A stretch of 64,000 nucleotides of DNA. Origin: Tetragenococcus koreensis (GTDB lineage Bacteria > Bacillota > Bacilli > Lactobacillales > Enterococcaceae). Location: the NCBI RefSeq assembly GCF_003795145.1, contig NZ_CP027786.1, forward strand, positions 2,108,001-2,172,000, given 5' to 3'. Shown here piece after piece: positions 50,439 through 60,004 of the stretch (positions within the stretch are counted from its first letter, which is position 1; every line of letters starts with the position of its first letter). The notes under the pieces are model-generated. The model was not told the origin of the DNA and did not search any database. It was given only the letters and a program-made list of their open reading frames with translations. The translations under genes were made by a program, and so were the position numbers.

Positions 50439-51020
50439 TTACATCGAGCCTTTGAACACGCCCGCATTTTTAATAAAGTAATCCACTCCTGAATATAGAG
50501 TGAAGAACAAACAAATGTATAATAGAATTTGTCCCAATGGTAAAGCGATCAAATTAAATGGTATATTATCAATATATAAAAAGATGATAGCAAACATTTG
50601 AGTGGCTGTTTTAATTTTTCCTGGCCATGCTGCTGCCATTACGCTACCATTTTGCTCAACGATTAGTAAACGTAAACCAGTAATTGCTAGTTCACGACAC
50701 ACAATAATAGCCACGATCCAACCTGGCGCTTTACCCAGGTCAACCAATAAAATAAACGCCGTCATGACCAGCATTTTATCTGCCAACGGATCGGCAAATT
50801 TGCCAAAATTGGTCACCAGTCCTCGTTTACGCGCGATTTCTCCATCAAGCCAGTCAGTAAAACTTGCCCCTGCAAAAACCACTGCTCCTACTAGATTGGT
50901 TATTTCCAACTGTGTATTGCCAACAGTTAATACGCCCCAATCCATCGGGGCAACAACGATTACCATAAAAACAGGGATCAATAACATTCTGATAACAGTA
51001 AGCTTATTTGGTAAATTCAC
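50439..51020 (-). CDS. pgsA: CDP-diacylglycerol--glycerol-3-phosphate 3-phosphatidyltransferase
   Basis: 193 aa, four hydrophobic helices. The CDP-alcohol phosphatidyltransferase motif runs from DWLDGEIARKRG through FGKFADPLADK with all Asp/Gly residues in place. Makes phosphatidylglycerol phosphate in the membrane. In the block ymfF-ymfH-rodZ-pgsA-cinA-recA, conserved across Bacilli. Confidence 0.96.
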   Translation of the reverse strand: MNLPNKLTVIRMLLIPVFMVIVVAPMDWGVLTVGNTQLEITNLVGAVVFAGASFTDWLDGEIARKRGLVTNFGKFADPLADKMLVMTAFILLVDLGKAPGWIVAIIVCRELAITGLRLLIVEQNGSVMAAAWPGKIKTATQMFAIIFLYIDNIPFNLIALPLGQILLYICLFFTLYSGVDYFIKNAGVFKGSM

Positions 51021-51089
51021 TTTATCCCCCTCATATCGCTGATAGAATCAGTGATACATTCCTTTCTTTTTATTATTCAAATTCCTCAC

Positions 51090-51971
51090 TTAATCTTGGT
51101 AGGTTACCTCAAAGTTCAAATCCTTTTGCAACGCTTCGTAGTCAGGGTCGTCAAAATCAACTTCTTCATCATTTACTTTGACCCCCACGTTTCCACTCGC
51201 TCCCAAGGTCATAACAAAATTTTCTGTCCCTTCTGGTAGCGTTGTACTTTCAGATTGTCCTGGTTCTAAGGTCTCCTGTATAGCATAGTCGCCATTAACA
51301 GACACACCCACCCAGCAACGTCCATCTTCTCCTGTTACTTCCAATTCTAATGGGTCTTCGGCATTTGTCACCCGAATTGTTGCTTGTGATTGAGTTGAGT
51401 CTTCCATCGCAACTTCCATTTGTTCTTCTTCAGAAGAACTAGTTGTTGTCTGACTTGTCTCTGTGCTTGCTTGCTCAGACGATTGCTCCTGTTCCGTTGT
51501 AACAGAGCCATCCACTTCTATAGAAGAAGCAGTCTGACCAATTACCGGATCAGAATTACGATCTTGCCAAGCAACATAAGCGATTACACCTACAATCATG
51601 AATGCAATGACGCCCAATAGGACCACTGGTAGATAATCCCGAGTTTTTTTAGCACGAGGGTTTTCTTCGTGTAATGCTTTTCTAGAACCTTGTACAGTTT
51701 CAGGTTTTGCTCGTTTTGACTCTGGCTCAAAACTATCTTTTCCGTCATAAACGTCGACTAAAAAATTACCGTTTTCGCCGACAGCTGAAGCATATTGCCG
51801 GATAAACGAACGTACGTAGTAAGTTCCCGGTAATGCTTCAAAGTTTCCTTTTTCGATCGCTTCAAGGTAACGTTTTTGAATTTTTGTTTTTTGTTGCAGC
51901 TCATCAATACTGATGTTTTTATTCAAACGAGCTTGCCGCAATCTTTCGCCAATTATGATTTCATTGCCCAC
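51090..51971 (-). CDS. rodZ: RodZ-like cell-shape protein (HTH-TM-DUF4115)
   Basis: 293 aa; GTG start with GGAGAAG upstream. N-terminal helix-turn-helix (GERLRQARLNKNISIDELQQKT), one membrane helix (about 117-137, VVLLGVIAFMIVGVIAYVAW), a Ser/Thr/Gln/Glu linker and an extracellular beta domain (DUF4115). Organises elongation machinery. Between the M16 peptidases and pgsA, its usual place. Confidence 0.92.
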   Translation of the reverse strand: MGNEIIIGERLRQARLNKNISIDELQQKTKIQKRYLEAIEKGNFEALPGTYYVRSFIRQYASAVGENGNFLVDVYDGKDSFEPESKRAKPETVQGSRKALHEENPRAKKTRDYLPVVLLGVIAFMIVGVIAYVAWQDRNSDPVIGQTASSIEVDGSVTTEQEQSSEQASTETSQTTTSSSEEEQMEVAMEDSTQSQATIRVTNAEDPLELEVTGEDGRCWVGVSVNGDYAIQETLEPGQSESTTLPEGTENFVMTLGASGNVGVKVNDEEVDFDDPDYEALQKDLNFEVTYQD

Positions 51972-52068
51972 GCGTACATCTTCTCCAGTCTTTTTTTATC
52001 AATACTAATTTTAGAATACCATAAAAAAGCCCGGCAAAGTAAATAATTCCTCTACTTTCAAACAAATT

Positions 52069-53367
52069 TTAAACTTCTTTTTCTGATCTTAAATAAAACT
52101 TTGCAATGGCTTCTTTTTGCAATAAACGCTGTCCTGCATCAAGACAATCTTGCAATTGAATCGAATGAATAATCTCGGGTACATCAAATAAGGTTAATTG
52201 GCCAAAAAGGTCTTGCGTAAATTGGTTTGCAATATATTCTAATGAATTAAGAGATTGAAAATATCTTCCTAACATTTTCTTTTTTAATCGTGCTAAATTT
52301 TCTTCATTGACTTCTTTTTCATTAGCAAAATTTAAAATAATCTGCTCAATTTCGGCAAAGAATTCTTCTGGCCGTTCGGTGTCACTAGAAAAATCAGCCA
52401 AATAAAAACTACGATCAAGTAAAAATTCGAAACCGAAGCTATCATCAATAATGCCTCCTTGGTACAAACGTAAATAATTTTTACTAGTATCTCCTAGAAG
52501 TAACTGTAACAATAGGTTGATTGCCGTCCGGAAACGCAACTGCTCTTTATTTCCTTCAGGTAGATTTTCTTCAAATCCCTTTACACCAAGAACAACTTTG
52601 GGACGACTCACTGGCATAGTAGCAGATGAGTAACTCACAATGTCTTCTGAGGTTTCTTGTGGAAAATACCGCTTGATCTGGCGAATCTCAGGAAAAGTTT
52701 TTGCTACTTGATTTTCCTTAATCCAAGACATTGTTTCTTGTGGATCAATATTTCCTACCACAAAAAGTATCATATTGCTAGGATGATAAAAAGTTTGATA
52801 ACTTTCATATAGATCAGCAGCAGTAATTTTATCTATACTGTCAACTGTACCAGCAATGTCGATATGAAGTGGATGTTTGGGATAAAGGTTTTGTAACAGA
52901 CCAAAAAACAAACGCCAATCCGGATCATCTTGATACATTTGGATTTCTTGACCAATAATCCCTTTTTCTTTTTCCACAGTTTCTGGCGTAAAGTAGGGAG
53001 CTTGAACAAAATCAAGTAGGGTTAATAAGTTTTCTTGGATATGATCTGTGGCAGAAAATAAATAACTCGTTTTAGTAAAACTAGTAAACGCATTAGCTGA
53101 AGCGCCTAAACGGCCAAATTCTTGAAAAATGTCGCCTTCTTTTTTCTCAAACATTTTGTGTTCTAAAAAATGAGCGATACCATCTGGTACTTTTTTACGT
53201 TTTTCACCTTGATAACCAAATTCATTATCAATCGAACCATAATTAGTACTAAATAACCCATAAGTTTTATGAAAAACTCTTTTAGGTAAAATAAACACCG
53301 TCAAGCCATTGGCAAGAACTTCCGTATATAATACTTCATTGAGATCAGGATAAACTTTTTTATTCAT
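52069..53367 (-). CDS. ymfH: M16 metallopeptidase YmfH
   Basis: 432 aa. Keeps the inverted zinc motif HFLEH in GIAHFLEHKMFE and the second Glu in EKGIIGQEI, so catalytic. C-terminal M16 half is present. Works as the active partner of YmfF, whose 3' end it overlaps by 8 bp. Substrate in this family is unclear (peptide processing). Confidence 0.92.
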   Translation of the reverse strand: MNKKVYPDLNEVLYTEVLANGLTVFILPKRVFHKTYGLFSTNYGSIDNEFGYQGEKRKKVPDGIAHFLEHKMFEKKEGDIFQEFGRLGASANAFTSFTKTSYLFSATDHIQENLLTLLDFVQAPYFTPETVEKEKGIIGQEIQMYQDDPDWRLFFGLLQNLYPKHPLHIDIAGTVDSIDKITAADLYESYQTFYHPSNMILFVVGNIDPQETMSWIKENQVAKTFPEIRQIKRYFPQETSEDIVSYSSATMPVSRPKVVLGVKGFEENLPEGNKEQLRFRTAINLLLQLLLGDTSKNYLRLYQGGIIDDSFGFEFLLDRSFYLADFSSDTERPEEFFAEIEQIILNFANEKEVNEENLARLKKKMLGRYFQSLNSLEYIANQFTQDLFGQLTLFDVPEIIHSIQLQDCLDAGQRLLQKEAIAKFYLRSEKEV

Positions 53368-54628
53368 GAGACACCTCCTTATCTATTGTAAAAATTGCTT
53401 GCAATTGGAGATCTTCCGCTACTTTTTTTACATCTGCTTTAGTTACTGCCATAATCTTCTTTTCAAATTCTTCTTCACTTTCTACTAACTTAGACAACCA
53501 CTGTTCTAAATAAGCGATTTCGATTAAACCGCGGGAACTGTCTAAAGAAAGTAAAAACTGATTTTTTAACATAACCTTTGTTTGTTGAAGTTCGCTTTCA
53601 GTAAACTCGCCCTTTTTCAAACTGTCTAATTGTTTTTCAATCAACGAAAGAACGCGTTGGCGATTCTTCCCATCAATACCCGTCTGTACTGTAACAAGTC
53701 CACGAAATGAATCGAATGTACTAGAAGCATAATAGGCTAAACTCGCTTTTTCACGCACATTTATAAACAATTTGGAATGCGGAAAACCACCAAATAAACC
53801 ATTGAAGACTAATAAAGAAAAACGCTGTGGGTCATTATAATAAATAGATGTTTGATAAGCTAAATTCAATTTAGCTTGAATCACAGGTTCATATAAGACT
53901 TCTTCTTGTACCTCTGCCTTTAGTTCTTGTTGATAAAACATATCAGGTTGGTGGAATGTTCGTGATGTAAAAGGTAATGTGCTTATTGTTTTTCTTACTT
54001 TTTCTTCTTCAACATCGCCAACCACAAAAATATCAATCTGATCTTGCGTCATCATTTCTTGATAGGTTTGCACTAAATCATAAGCGCTCAGATCCTTTAG
54101 ATCTTCTTTTGTTCCAAAGCTAGGCGTCTTTTGGTCGATATCATCAGCGAAATAAAGCTCTTGCAAACGTAAAGCAGCTAGTGTTTGTTTATCTTCTTTC
54201 AAGCTTTCTAAATAATCGCTCAAATTTTCTTTTTCTCGTTGAAAAGTATCAAAGTCAAAGGCATTATTTTTTATATTTGGCTGAAATAAAATCTCTTTAA
54301 TAAAGTTCACACCTTCTGCGAAAATCTCTTGGTTATGGATATACTTTCCATTTACCAAATTCATCATTAAATTAACTTGATGAACATTCCCCTTTTTTCC
54401 AACATTTAACCCAAAACTGGCACCATATAGGTCAGCTAATTTTTCGCTTAGTTTTGTATGATCAGGATAATTAAGGCTATTTGTTTCCAGTAGACTAGTT
54501 AATAGCGTCCGTTTAGCAGCAACTTTTTTACTATGTTTAGTCGAAAAACGAAAGAATAAACGAATCGTTTTGAATTTTTCGGTAGGGATAACTGTCAAAT
54601 TTACGCCAGGTTGCAGTGAAATGGCCAT
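53360..54628 (-). CDS. ymfF: M16-family peptidase homologue YmfF (non-catalytic partner)
   Basis: 422 aa. M16 fold but without the HxxEH zinc motif: the equivalent place reads LLTSLLETNS. The second conserved region is replaced too. It is thus the structural partner of YmfH, as in mitochondrial-processing-peptidase-like pairs. First gene of the ymfF-to-cinA block; RBS AAGGAG. Confidence 0.9.
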   Translation of the reverse strand: MAISLQPGVNLTVIPTEKFKTIRLFFRFSTKHSKKVAAKRTLLTSLLETNSLNYPDHTKLSEKLADLYGASFGLNVGKKGNVHQVNLMMNLVNGKYIHNQEIFAEGVNFIKEILFQPNIKNNAFDFDTFQREKENLSDYLESLKEDKQTLAALRLQELYFADDIDQKTPSFGTKEDLKDLSAYDLVQTYQEMMTQDQIDIFVVGDVEEEKVRKTISTLPFTSRTFHQPDMFYQQELKAEVQEEVLYEPVIQAKLNLAYQTSIYYNDPQRFSLLVFNGLFGGFPHSKLFINVREKASLAYYASSTFDSFRGLVTVQTGIDGKNRQRVLSLIEKQLDSLKKGEFTESELQQTKVMLKNQFLLSLDSSRGLIEIAYLEQWLSKLVESEEEFEKKIMAVTKADVKKVAEDLQLQAIFTIDKEVSHE

Positions 54629-54827
54629 TTTCTATGCTCCTTGAATTAATTTATGAATAAGATACGTTCTTATTAAAGGCAATTATAACATACTTAACCT
54701 TTAGAAAAGAAAAAATCAATTTGCTAAACAATCAGCTATTTAATGCTATCTTCTAAGATAAAACAATTTATTTTAAAAAAATAAAGCATTTCGTTATACT
54801 AAGAATCAGAAAATAGGAGGTGTAAGT

Positions 54828-55313
54828 TTGAAAAGAGTTTTTTCGGAATTTAAAGAGTTTATCCTAGCTGGTGACGTGTTAGATTTAGCAGTAGGTGTTG
54901 TGATTGGAAGTGCCTTTACCGCTATTGTTAACCAAGTTGTTGAAGGATTAATCACACCGCTAGTCGGTTGGCTTGTAGCTGCTATTACAGGGACTAAGGA
55001 CCTGGAAAGCTCGTTGTCTGTATTGGATTGGTCACCAAGAGCAGGAGTTACGTTCCAATTTGGCGATGTTGTCAGTGCAATTATTACCTTTATCATTACT
55101 GGCTTTATTTTATTCTTAATTGTCAAAACGGCTAATAAAGCGAACCTTACGCAACAAGAAGAAGCAGCGCCAACTGCTGAAGAGTACTTAGCAGAAATTC
55201 GTGATTTAATGCGTCAAGAACAAGGTTTACCAGTTGAAAGTGACGAAGATAACCAAGTAGAAGAGACTGAAGAAACTGATAAAAAAACAGATTCTGAAGA
55301 TACTCAAGAATAA
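54828..55313 (+). CDS. mscL: Large-conductance mechanosensitive channel
   Basis: 161 aa, somewhat long. TTG start at 54828, with AGGAGG 7 bp upstream. EFILAGDVLDLAVGVVIGSAFTAIV is the pore helix, the second helix is IITFIITGFILFLIV. The C-terminal extension is acidic (Glu/Asp-rich, about 25 residues). Releases solutes on hypo-osmotic shock. Own unit with a strong terminator. Confidence 0.96.
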   Translation: MKRVFSEFKEFILAGDVLDLAVGVVIGSAFTAIVNQVVEGLITPLVGWLVAAITGTKDLESSLSVLDWSPRAGVTFQFGDVVSAIITFIITGFILFLIVKTANKANLTQQEEAAPTAEEYLAEIRDLMRQEQGLPVESDEDNQVEETEETDKKTDSEDTQE

Positions 55314-55356
55314 AAAAATAGGAAAAAGTAGTGAAAACCGCTACTTTTTCCTATTT
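55313..55356 (+). terminator. Terminator of mscL
   Basis: AAATAGGAAAAAGTAG pairs with CTACTTTTTCCTATTT over a loop of about 8 nt. Effective in both directions by symmetry; downstream of mscL. Confidence 0.92.
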
Positions 55357-55402
55357 AACAAAAGAGTCTGCCTTTAAGCAAATCCTCTCTGTCAATCTTA
55401 AA

Positions 55403-55648
55403 TTAGATTGCGTCAGAGAGGAACTCAATTTCTACTGTTTTGGTTAATACATCTGAATAGCTATAAGAAACCCGTTCAAATGAATTTTCTTCTGGGTCCA
55501 AATCCACAACAAAAACTGCTGGATAAGTTTCTGTTAAAACGCCCCGACGTTGTGTCTGACGTTTTCTTCCTGTTTGAGCCACTAGCATAATTTTACTGCC
55601 AATGCGCCCTTCCAATGCTTTTTTAATCGTTGCTAGAGTCGTTGGCAT
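55403..55648 (-). CDS. veg: Veg family protein
   Basis: 81 aa from ATG at 55648 (GAGGTG upstream); the longer frame has no support. MPTTLATIKKALEGRIGSK and RKRQTQRRGVLTETYPAVF are the Veg signature. Small SH3-like protein strongly expressed in Bacillus and linked to biofilm control; biochemical role unclear. A CCTCTCTG/CAGAGAGG hairpin overlaps its stop codon. Confidence 0.93.
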   Translation of the reverse strand: MPTTLATIKKALEGRIGSKIMLVAQTGRKRQTQRRGVLTETYPAVFVVDLDPEENSFERVSYSYSDVLTKTVEIEFLSDAI

Positions 55649-55756
55649 TACATTCACCTCAAACTCCATTATACCACAAATTGTTTGAATTTTAAAGTAT
55701 ACCATAAAAACTAAAAATTTGACAATAACTTTTTGCAAATAATTAACAAAAAATAT

Positions 55757-56320
55757 TCAAAGATCAGGCAAAGCTAACTGCTGTGTAATTTTTCTTTTTG
55801 AGCGGTCATAAGCACTACGCAAAACATCAGATTTGTGTGGTGAGGGAGACGTTACGTTTCCATAAAAGAAGCCGCAGAAAGCTTCACTTTCTAACTCAGT
55901 TAATAGTGATTCACTTTCTTCTAATGTTTCTTGAACAATTAGTTGTTCTAAAGGATCGTCTGTATATGAACGTTGGATGATTCTTTCTTTTAAATTATCT
56001 ACAAAAAAGTTTTGATTGTATGAAACTAAACCTTCTGAGCTTTTTCTCTTATAGGCGCAGTTTTTACGTACTAAACTTACAATTTCATTTTCAAAAGAGC
56101 GTTTAAAAAAACCACCTAATGTTGTTTCTTGTTCCCCTTTGTATTCATATAGACAGCGATTAAATATGATCAGTGCTTCTTGGAACCAATCCTGCTCATC
56201 AAAATCACGCAAAAAATACCTCGCTCTTATAGAACGAATTACGGGTCGATAACGATCAAATAGTTCTAACAAAGCTTCTTCATTTCCTCTTCTGGCTTTT
56301 ACAATCAATGTTTCGTCCAT
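55757..56320 (-). CDS. Sigma-70 family factor, SigH/ComX-like
   Basis: 187 aa from ATG at 56320 (AAGGGAGC 7 bp upstream). Region 2 is clear: GNEEALLELFDRYRPVIRSIRARYFLRDFDEQDWFQEALIIFNRCLYEY with the aromatic DNA-melting segment. Region 4 is diverged: only the ending SAYDRSKRKI resembles a normal recognition helix end. It lies next to yacP-rlmB, where Bacillus has sigH and other cocci have ComX-type competence factors. Whether it controls competence genes is inference. Confidence 0.82.
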   Translation of the reverse strand: MDETLIVKARRGNEEALLELFDRYRPVIRSIRARYFLRDFDEQDWFQEALIIFNRCLYEYKGEQETTLGGFFKRSFENEIVSLVRKNCAYKRKSSEGLVSYNQNFFVDNLKERIIQRSYTDDPLEQLIVQETLEESESLLTELESEAFCGFFYGNVTSPSPHKSDVLRSAYDRSKRKITQQLALPDL

Positions 56321-56428
56321 AAAAAAAGCTCCCTTCATTCTCATATCGATGAAAAGAGCGTATCATTGAAAAAAGCCAGCGTCTCTCATTTGCCTATGCA
56401 ATTTTTTACCAGGCTTTTAATAAAATAT

Positions 56429-56959
56429 TCAGCTTAATTCTTTTAGTTTTTTTTCTAGTTCTTTTAACTGTTCTTCATTCCAAGGTGAGTTCCGACGATA
56501 GTCAGTGTACTTTATTGATTCTTGATGTCGCTGAATTGCTTCTTGGGTTTTTTTTACTGTTTTATATAATTCTCTAGCAGGAACGCGTAAGGCACCTTGT
56601 GAGAAGACGACCCATTGTTCAGCTAAATCACTTGTAGCTACGGATACTTGAGTCATAATATCATTGAGCTCACCAGCAATTCTTTCAATATAACTATCGG
56701 CAGTTTCTCCTTCCTCAGTAAAAACAACTTCTAGTTGATATTTCGCATAATTTTGCGTAATTCCAGGAACAAACTGGGCATCAAACACAACAATAATCGG
56801 TAACTTTTCATATTTTGCATAATTTGATAGCACTTGTAACAGTTCTTCTCGAGCATCTTCCATCAAATCTTTATTTTTTAACTGAACAAGTTCAGGCCAA
56901 GAACCAATCATATTATAGCCGTCAACGATCAATAATGGTTTTTTCATGGTCTCACTCAT
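56429..56959 (-). CDS. yacP: NYN-domain ribosome-associated endonuclease YacP (Rae1-like)
   Basis: 176 aa. PIN/NYN fold: LLIVDGYNMIGSWPEL with the first metal Asp, IVVFDAQFVPG, and ADSYIERIAGEL; C-terminal helical tail. Bacillus Rae1 cleaves mRNA in the ribosomal A site. ATG overlaps the rlmB stop by 8 bp; an internal ATG at 56947 is a possible alternative start. Confidence 0.92.
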   Translation of the reverse strand: MSETMKKPLLIVDGYNMIGSWPELVQLKNKDLMEDAREELLQVLSNYAKYEKLPIIVVFDAQFVPGITQNYAKYQLEVVFTEEGETADSYIERIAGELNDIMTQVSVATSDLAEQWVVFSQGALRVPARELYKTVKKTQEAIQRHQESIKYTDYRRNSPWNEEQLKELEKKLKELS

Positions 56960-57743
56960 TTCGTTTTACGAAAGCTTCATACATTAGTATACCGCTTGCC
57001 ACCGAAGCATTTAAACTTTGTACATGTCCTGTCATAGGAATAGTCAGCATTTCGTCCACTTGTTTTTTTAATCCAGTATTCATCCCGTGTCCTTCATTAC
57101 CAACAATTAGACCAATTGCCCCTGTAGCGTTCCATTTATGATAAGAAGTACCATTCAAATCTGTTCCAAAGATCCAGAATCCTTTTTCTTTTAATTCAGC
57201 AACTGCCTGCGTTAAATTTGTCACACGTGCTACCGGTACATATTCAACTGCACCCGTTGAAGTTTTGACAACAGCAGGTGTAATACCGCAAGCTCGATGC
57301 TTAGGAATAATTATTCCATCTACTCCTGAAGCATCCGCTGTTCTTAAAATCGAGCCAAAATTATGCGGGTCTTCAATATGGTCTAACAACACAAAAAATG
57401 GTTCTGGTTTACTTTGCTCGATTAACTCATTTAATGACAGGTATTGGTAAGGCGTAACTGCTAAAACAACTCCCTGGTGAACACCGCCTTCACTCATTTG
57501 ATCCAATTTTTGCTTAGGCACCCATTTCACGGGTACAGAATGTTCTTTTGCGAGTGTTTTCAATTCTTCAATTTTTGTTCCACCGGCATCTTTTAACAAG
57601 AATAGTTTATTGCCTCTAGCTTTTTTTAACGCTTCTTGTGCTGCATGGTGGCCAAACACAAAGTCCGTATCATTTGGTTCGGTATTTTGCATTTTTGTTT
57701 CACGTGTAACTTTTTTTGCTGGTTTCTTTTTTTCTTTTTTCAC
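56952..57743 (-). CDS. rlmB: 23S rRNA (guanosine-2251-2'-O)-methyltransferase
   Basis: 263 aa. Lys-rich N-terminal tail, substrate-binding domain (FVFGHHAAQEALK), SPOUT methyltransferase with LDHIEDPHNFGSILRTADA, IVGNEGHGM and SLNASVASGILMYE. Modifies G2251 of the P-loop. Between mrnC and yacP as in other Firmicutes. The 200-bp gap from mrnC contains two hairpins and probably a promoter. Confidence 0.95.
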   Translation of the reverse strand: MKKEKKKPAKKVTRETKMQNTEPNDTDFVFGHHAAQEALKKARGNKLFLLKDAGGTKIEELKTLAKEHSVPVKWVPKQKLDQMSEGGVHQGVVLAVTPYQYLSLNELIEQSKPEPFFVLLDHIEDPHNFGSILRTADASGVDGIIIPKHRACGITPAVVKTSTGAVEYVPVARVTNLTQAVAELKEKGFWIFGTDLNGTSYHKWNATGAIGLIVGNEGHGMNTGLKKQVDEMLTIPMTGHVQSLNASVASGILMYEAFVKRNE

Positions 57744-57905
57744 TTTACCACCTTCTCAAAAAGTGGGTTGAGAAAGCTTATCTCTTCTCTTAACCACTTA
57801 CAATTACTTATTAATTTTATATCACTTGATCGTCTACATCATATCACTTTTTGTTATATCAAGCCATTTAACGGATGTAATAGAAGACTAGTCCCTTATG
57901 CAAAC

Positions 57906-57941
57906 AAAGCAGACAATTGCTACACTTATCTGCTTTGTTAT
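57906..57941 (-). terminator. Hairpin after mrnC
   Basis: AACAAAGCAGA pairs with TCTGCTTTGTT around about 15 nt on the minus strand, starting 8 bp after the mrnC stop. The tail TTTGTTTGC is a poor U-run, so termination may be partial. A second stem (AAGTGG...CCACTT, 57759-57797) lies in the rlmB leader. Confidence 0.6.
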
Positions 57942-57948
57942 TGCTAAA

Positions 57949-58338
57949 CTACGATTCTTCAATTTTTTTAATACACCAAGCAATTAATTCTTCTAAACGC
58001 TGCGTTTGTTTTGATAAATGCAGATACCCCATTAAGCTTTCAAATCCAGTAGACATACGGTAAGTTTTAATATCTGTATTTTTGGCGCTCGTATGGCTTT
58101 TACTATTACGACCACGGCGATAGTAGTTGTCTTCTTCTTCTTGTAAAATCTGTTCATCTAACATCTGTTGAATTAAAAAGGCTTGTGCTTTAGCTGATAC
58201 ATAGTAGGTCGCAAAACGATGAAGTTGGCTTGGACGTGTTTTACCAGCGGCCACCAAATGATCGCGGATATAAACTTCATAAATCGCATCGCCAACATAA
58301 GCTAAAGCTAAACCATTTAATTGTTGATAATCTGTCAT
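57949..58338 (-). CDS. mrnC: Mini-ribonuclease III
   Basis: 129 aa from ATG at 58338 (GGAGAA 7 bp upstream), overlapping the cysS stop as ATGA. RNase III catalytic core only: [19 protein letters not shown] and RRGRNSK; no dsRBD. Processes 23S rRNA ends with ribosomal protein L3. Located between cysS and rlmB. Confidence 0.95.
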   Translation of the reverse strand: MTDYQQLNGLALAYVGDAIYEVYIRDHLVAAGKTRPSQLHRFATYYVSAKAQAFLIQQMLDEQILQEEEDNYYRRGRNSKSHTSAKNTDIKTYRMSTGFESLMGYLHLSKQTQRLEELIAWCIKKIEES

Positions 58339-59744
58339 GATTTTCTTCTCCATCTAGTCCCTTGTGGCGTATCTTCTAAAATAATTCCTTGCTCTTTTAA
58401 CTGATCGCGAATTTCATCACTGCGGGCAAATTCTTTATTTTTTCGGGCTTCATTACGTTCTATAATCAATTGATCGACTTGCTCATGAGCTAAGTTTTCT
58501 TCAAAAACAATCCCAAAAATAGCGATTAATTCCACAAAATGGTCTAAAGCAAACTTTAATACCTCATAGGAAACAACTGCTTGATCAACATAACGGTTAA
58601 TCCATTTAGCTATTTCATAAACGACTGTAATGCCATTTGCCGCATTAAAATCGTCATCCATTTCTACAATGAATTGATCAACTAATTGGCTAAACTCACT
58701 TTTTTTGCTCCTATCATCAGCTAAACTGGTTGTTGCATCATTTAACCGAAACACAGCATTTTCATAAGCATTTTTTAGGCGTTGCAAGTTATTGCTTGCT
58801 TCTGTTAAGGTTTTTTGACTGTAGCGAATAGGACGTCGATATTGTGTAGTTGATAGGAAGAAACGAATAACTTGTGGGTCTATTCGTTGCACAATTTCAT
58901 GAACTGTCACAAAATTCCCCAATGATTTACTCATTTTCTCATCATCTTCACCGATAGTCACATACCCATTATGCATCCAATAATTAGCAAATGTTTGGCC
59001 TGTTTTAGCTTCACTTTGTGCAATTTCATTTTCATGATGCGGAAACTCTAAATCTTGCCCGCCACCATGGATATCAATTGTATCTCCTAGTAATTGAGTT
59101 GCCATCACAGAGCACTCGATATGCCAACCAGGTCGCCCATCTCCCCAAGGAGCTTGCCAAGATATCTCGCCTTTTTTTGCGTTTTTCCATAAGGCAAAAT
59201 CCAAAGGATCCTCTTTTAATTGCTGTTCGGCGCCCGTGCGTTTACTAGCGCCCACTTCCAATTCATCAACCGATTGGTCACTTAAACGGCCGTATTTAGA
59301 AAACTTACGGGTCCGATAGTAAACGTCGCCATCAATTACATAAGCATATTCTTTATCAAGCAAAACTTGAATGAAATGAATGATATCTTGCATATAATCA
59401 ACAACACGCGGGTGATGTGTTGCTGGTTTTACGTTCAATTTGGTTGTATCTTCTTCAAAAGCCTTAATAAACCGTTCGGCGACCTCAGGCGTTGTTATCT
59501 CTAATTCCTTAGCTGCTCGGATGATTTTGTCATCGACATCAGTAAAATTCGATACATAATTTACTTCATAACCACGAAATTCCAAATAGCGGCGGATAGT
59601 ATCAAAAGAAACCGTACTTCTGCCATTACCAATATGAATATAATTATAGACAGTTGGTCCACAAACATACATCTTAACCTTGCCTGCTGTAATCGGATGA
59701 AACTCTTCTTTTTCTCTAGTCAGTGTATTGTATATTTTGATCAT
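58335..59744 (-). CDS. cysS: Cysteinyl-tRNA synthetase
   Basis: 469 aa. Class I signature [14 protein letters not shown], zinc ligands around [21 protein letters not shown] and HHENE, KMSKS loop [11 protein letters not shown]-terminal anticodon-binding helices. RBS AAAGGAG. Controlled by the Cys T-box just upstream. The usual cysE between gltX and cysS is missing. Confidence 0.98.
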   Translation of the reverse strand: MIKIYNTLTREKEEFHPITAGKVKMYVCGPTVYNYIHIGNGRSTVSFDTIRRYLEFRGYEVNYVSNFTDVDDKIIRAAKELEITTPEVAERFIKAFEEDTTKLNVKPATHHPRVVDYMQDIIHFIQVLLDKEYAYVIDGDVYYRTRKFSKYGRLSDQSVDELEVGASKRTGAEQQLKEDPLDFALWKNAKKGEISWQAPWGDGRPGWHIECSVMATQLLGDTIDIHGGGQDLEFPHHENEIAQSEAKTGQTFANYWMHNGYVTIGEDDEKMSKSLGNFVTVHEIVQRIDPQVIRFFLSTTQYRRPIRYSQKTLTEASNNLQRLKNAYENAVFRLNDATTSLADDRSKKSEFSQLVDQFIVEMDDDFNAANGITVVYEIAKWINRYVDQAVVSYEVLKFALDHFVELIAIFGIVFEENLAHEQVDQLIIERNEARKNKEFARSDEIRDQLKEQGIILEDTPQGTRWRRKS

Positions 59745-59779
59745 TTAAAATACTCCTTTCCTACTAAGTTGTTAAAAAT

Positions 59780-60000
59780 AAGCGCCTTTCAAGTAGGTTA
59801 AACTAACCTATCCGAAAGACGCTTATACACGTGGTTCCACTTTCATTTGCAATTATTTCCTCATGAAAAGCGTAACGAACTTTCTCCGTCTTTGGTTTTG
59901 CCAAAGCCACTTACAGGTGCATTTCTTAAACTTTTTTTGACCGCCTCGCAGCAAAAGCCGTCTCTCTGTGAAAAAAAGATTAATACTTCGTCTGTTCATC
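59780..60000 (-). ncRNA. T-box riboswitch sensing tRNA-Cys, controlling cysS
   Basis: Between gltX and cysS on the minus strand. The stem-I specifier region reads AGAAATGCACC with codon TGC (59919-59921, Cys). The T-box bulge GAAAGTGGAACCACG (about 59829-59843) carries TGGA, whose A would pair with the U73 discriminator of tRNA-Cys. A terminator follows. Both ends of tRNA-Cys thus match. Uncharged tRNA-Cys would allow cysS expression. Confidence 0.93.
59782..59826 (-). terminator. T-box terminator of cysS
   Basis: On the minus strand AAGCGTCTTTC (59819-59827) and GAAAGGCGCTT (59780-59791) pair around an inner AGGTTAGTTTAACCT stem, followed by ATTTTTAAC. The alternative antiterminator uses the T-box bulge just upstream. 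Confidence 0.88.
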
Positions 60001-60004
60001 GTGT

